Shown here piece by piece: positions 63,622 to 64,000 of a DNA stretch of 64,000 nucleotides (position 1 is the first letter of the stretch; every line of letters begins with the position of its first letter). The notes below the pieces were generated by a model that was given only the letters and a program-made list of their open reading frames with translations, had not been told where the DNA came from and did no database searches. Location: NCBI RefSeq assembly GCF_903064525.1, contig NZ_LR797830.1, forward strand, positions 1,054,001 through 1,118,000, written 5' to 3'. The position numbers were made by a program, and so were the translations under genes. The DNA comes from Methylacidimicrobium sp. AP8 (GTDB lineage Bacteria; Verrucomicrobiota; Verrucomicrobiia; Methylacidiphilales; Methylacidiphilaceae).

Positions 63622-64000
63622 TCAACGCTGGACCGCGCCCGCCGCGGAGCGGGGACGGAAGTAGATCTCTCGAAACGGGTGCTCATCGAGCAGGTTGCAC
63701 GCGATGCCTCCCAGGCGGTTTTCGTCGTAAAGCATGATTCCCGAGTAGAAGTAGATCGGAAGAATGGGAAGTTCCTCGTTGACGAGAATGGTCTCGGCCT
63801 CGTGGAGCAGGGCCAAGCGTCTCTTGAGATCCACGGTGACCGTGGCTTCCGCCAGCAGCTGTTCGTAGCGGCTGTTCGACCAGCCGGTATTGTTGTTTCC
63901 GCTGCCGCGCAGAAAGCACCCGAGAAAGGTGTACGGATCCGCGTAATCCCCCACCCAGCTCGAGCGCGCGATTTCGTAGGAGAGCGACTGCACGGAATTG
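63622..64000 (-). CDS. dppA: Peptide ABC transporter substrate-binding protein, C-terminal part (runs off window)
   Basis: This is the 3' end of a solute-binding protein family 5 gene. The visible 125 residues include SSWVGDYADPYTFLGCFL and NNNTGWSNSRYEQLLAEAT, the classical C-terminal motifs of DppA/OppA. They end in LPIYFYSGIMLYDE and a short tail. The start lies beyond base 64000. It is the presumed first gene of the transporter, delivering peptides to DppB/DppC at the periplasmic face. Confidence 0.88.
   Translation of the reverse strand, partial: NSVQSLSYEIARSSWVGDYADPYTFLGCFLRGSGNNNTGWSNSRYEQLLAEATVTVDLKRRLALLHEAETILVNEELPILPIYFYSGIMLYDENRLGGIACNLLDEHPFREIYFRPRSAAGAVQR

Overview
The window is a gene-dense stretch of GC-rich bacterial chromosome, with no gap over 300 bases lacking a gene. 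It encodes a diderm cell envelope: Kdo and heptose synthesis, LptA/LptC-like export proteins, LpxD, Skp and BamA. Many neighbouring genes share ATGA or GTGA stop/start overlaps, so translational coupling is common. Gene order (bamA-skp-lpxD; rplI-ssb-rpsF-pth-rplY; hldE-gmhB-kdsB-pyrG-kdsA-lptC-lptA) and the GC content would fit a Verrucomicrobiota-like organism, possibly an acidophilic methanotroph relative. That placement is inference; no diagnostic marker gene lies in the window.

Layout. 1-5.4 kb: tmk (cut by the edge), cysS, a frameshifted disulfide reductase gene, a HAD phosphatase, fabI and a metallo-hydrolase. 5.4-14 kb: one long minus-strand run for LPS inner core (heptose, Kdo), pyrG, LptC/LptA, a GT28-type glycosyltransferase and a GH1 glycosidase. 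14-22 kb: pheA, an L,D-transpeptidase, a CPA2 antiporter, small membrane proteins, a glycogen-debranching-type enzyme and a GT4 glycosyltransferase. 22.5-31 kb: tRNA-Ser, an SH3 lipoprotein, leuC, thrC, hom, lpxD, skp and a bamA with a long Pro/Ala-rich N-terminal linker. 31-34 kb: ribosomal and replication genes. 34-44 kb: kdpDE, an AraC regulator, pdxJ, glnD and a GAF-domain histidine kinase. 44-47 kb: YjbQ, tRNA-Glu, a beta-hydroxyacid dehydrogenase, ispF and a SYLF-domain protein.

47.6-57.7 kb is the accessory part. It holds a FabZ-like dehydratase, an acyl-activating ligase, a catalytic ketosynthase, a ketosynthase-like partner in which the active-site Cys is replaced by Glu, an acyl carrier protein, a flavin-dependent halogenase-family enzyme and a HydE/BioB-like radical SAM gene. 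This looks like a small type II fatty-acid/polyketide-like pathway. It appears to be decaying: the radical SAM gene is split by a 182-bp palindromic MITE-like insertion and carries two further apparent frameshifts, and the dehydratase gene is frameshifted. Between the halves sit two paralogous small secreted proteins that share a near-identical C-terminal motif, plus a CHAP-like secreted protein.

57.7-64 kb: a LysR regulator with a candidate operator, a 51-residue small ORF with a strong ribosome binding site, aconitase, a coupled alpha/beta-hydrolase-like protein, and a dpp/opp-type peptide transporter (dppC, dppB and the 3' end of the binding protein).
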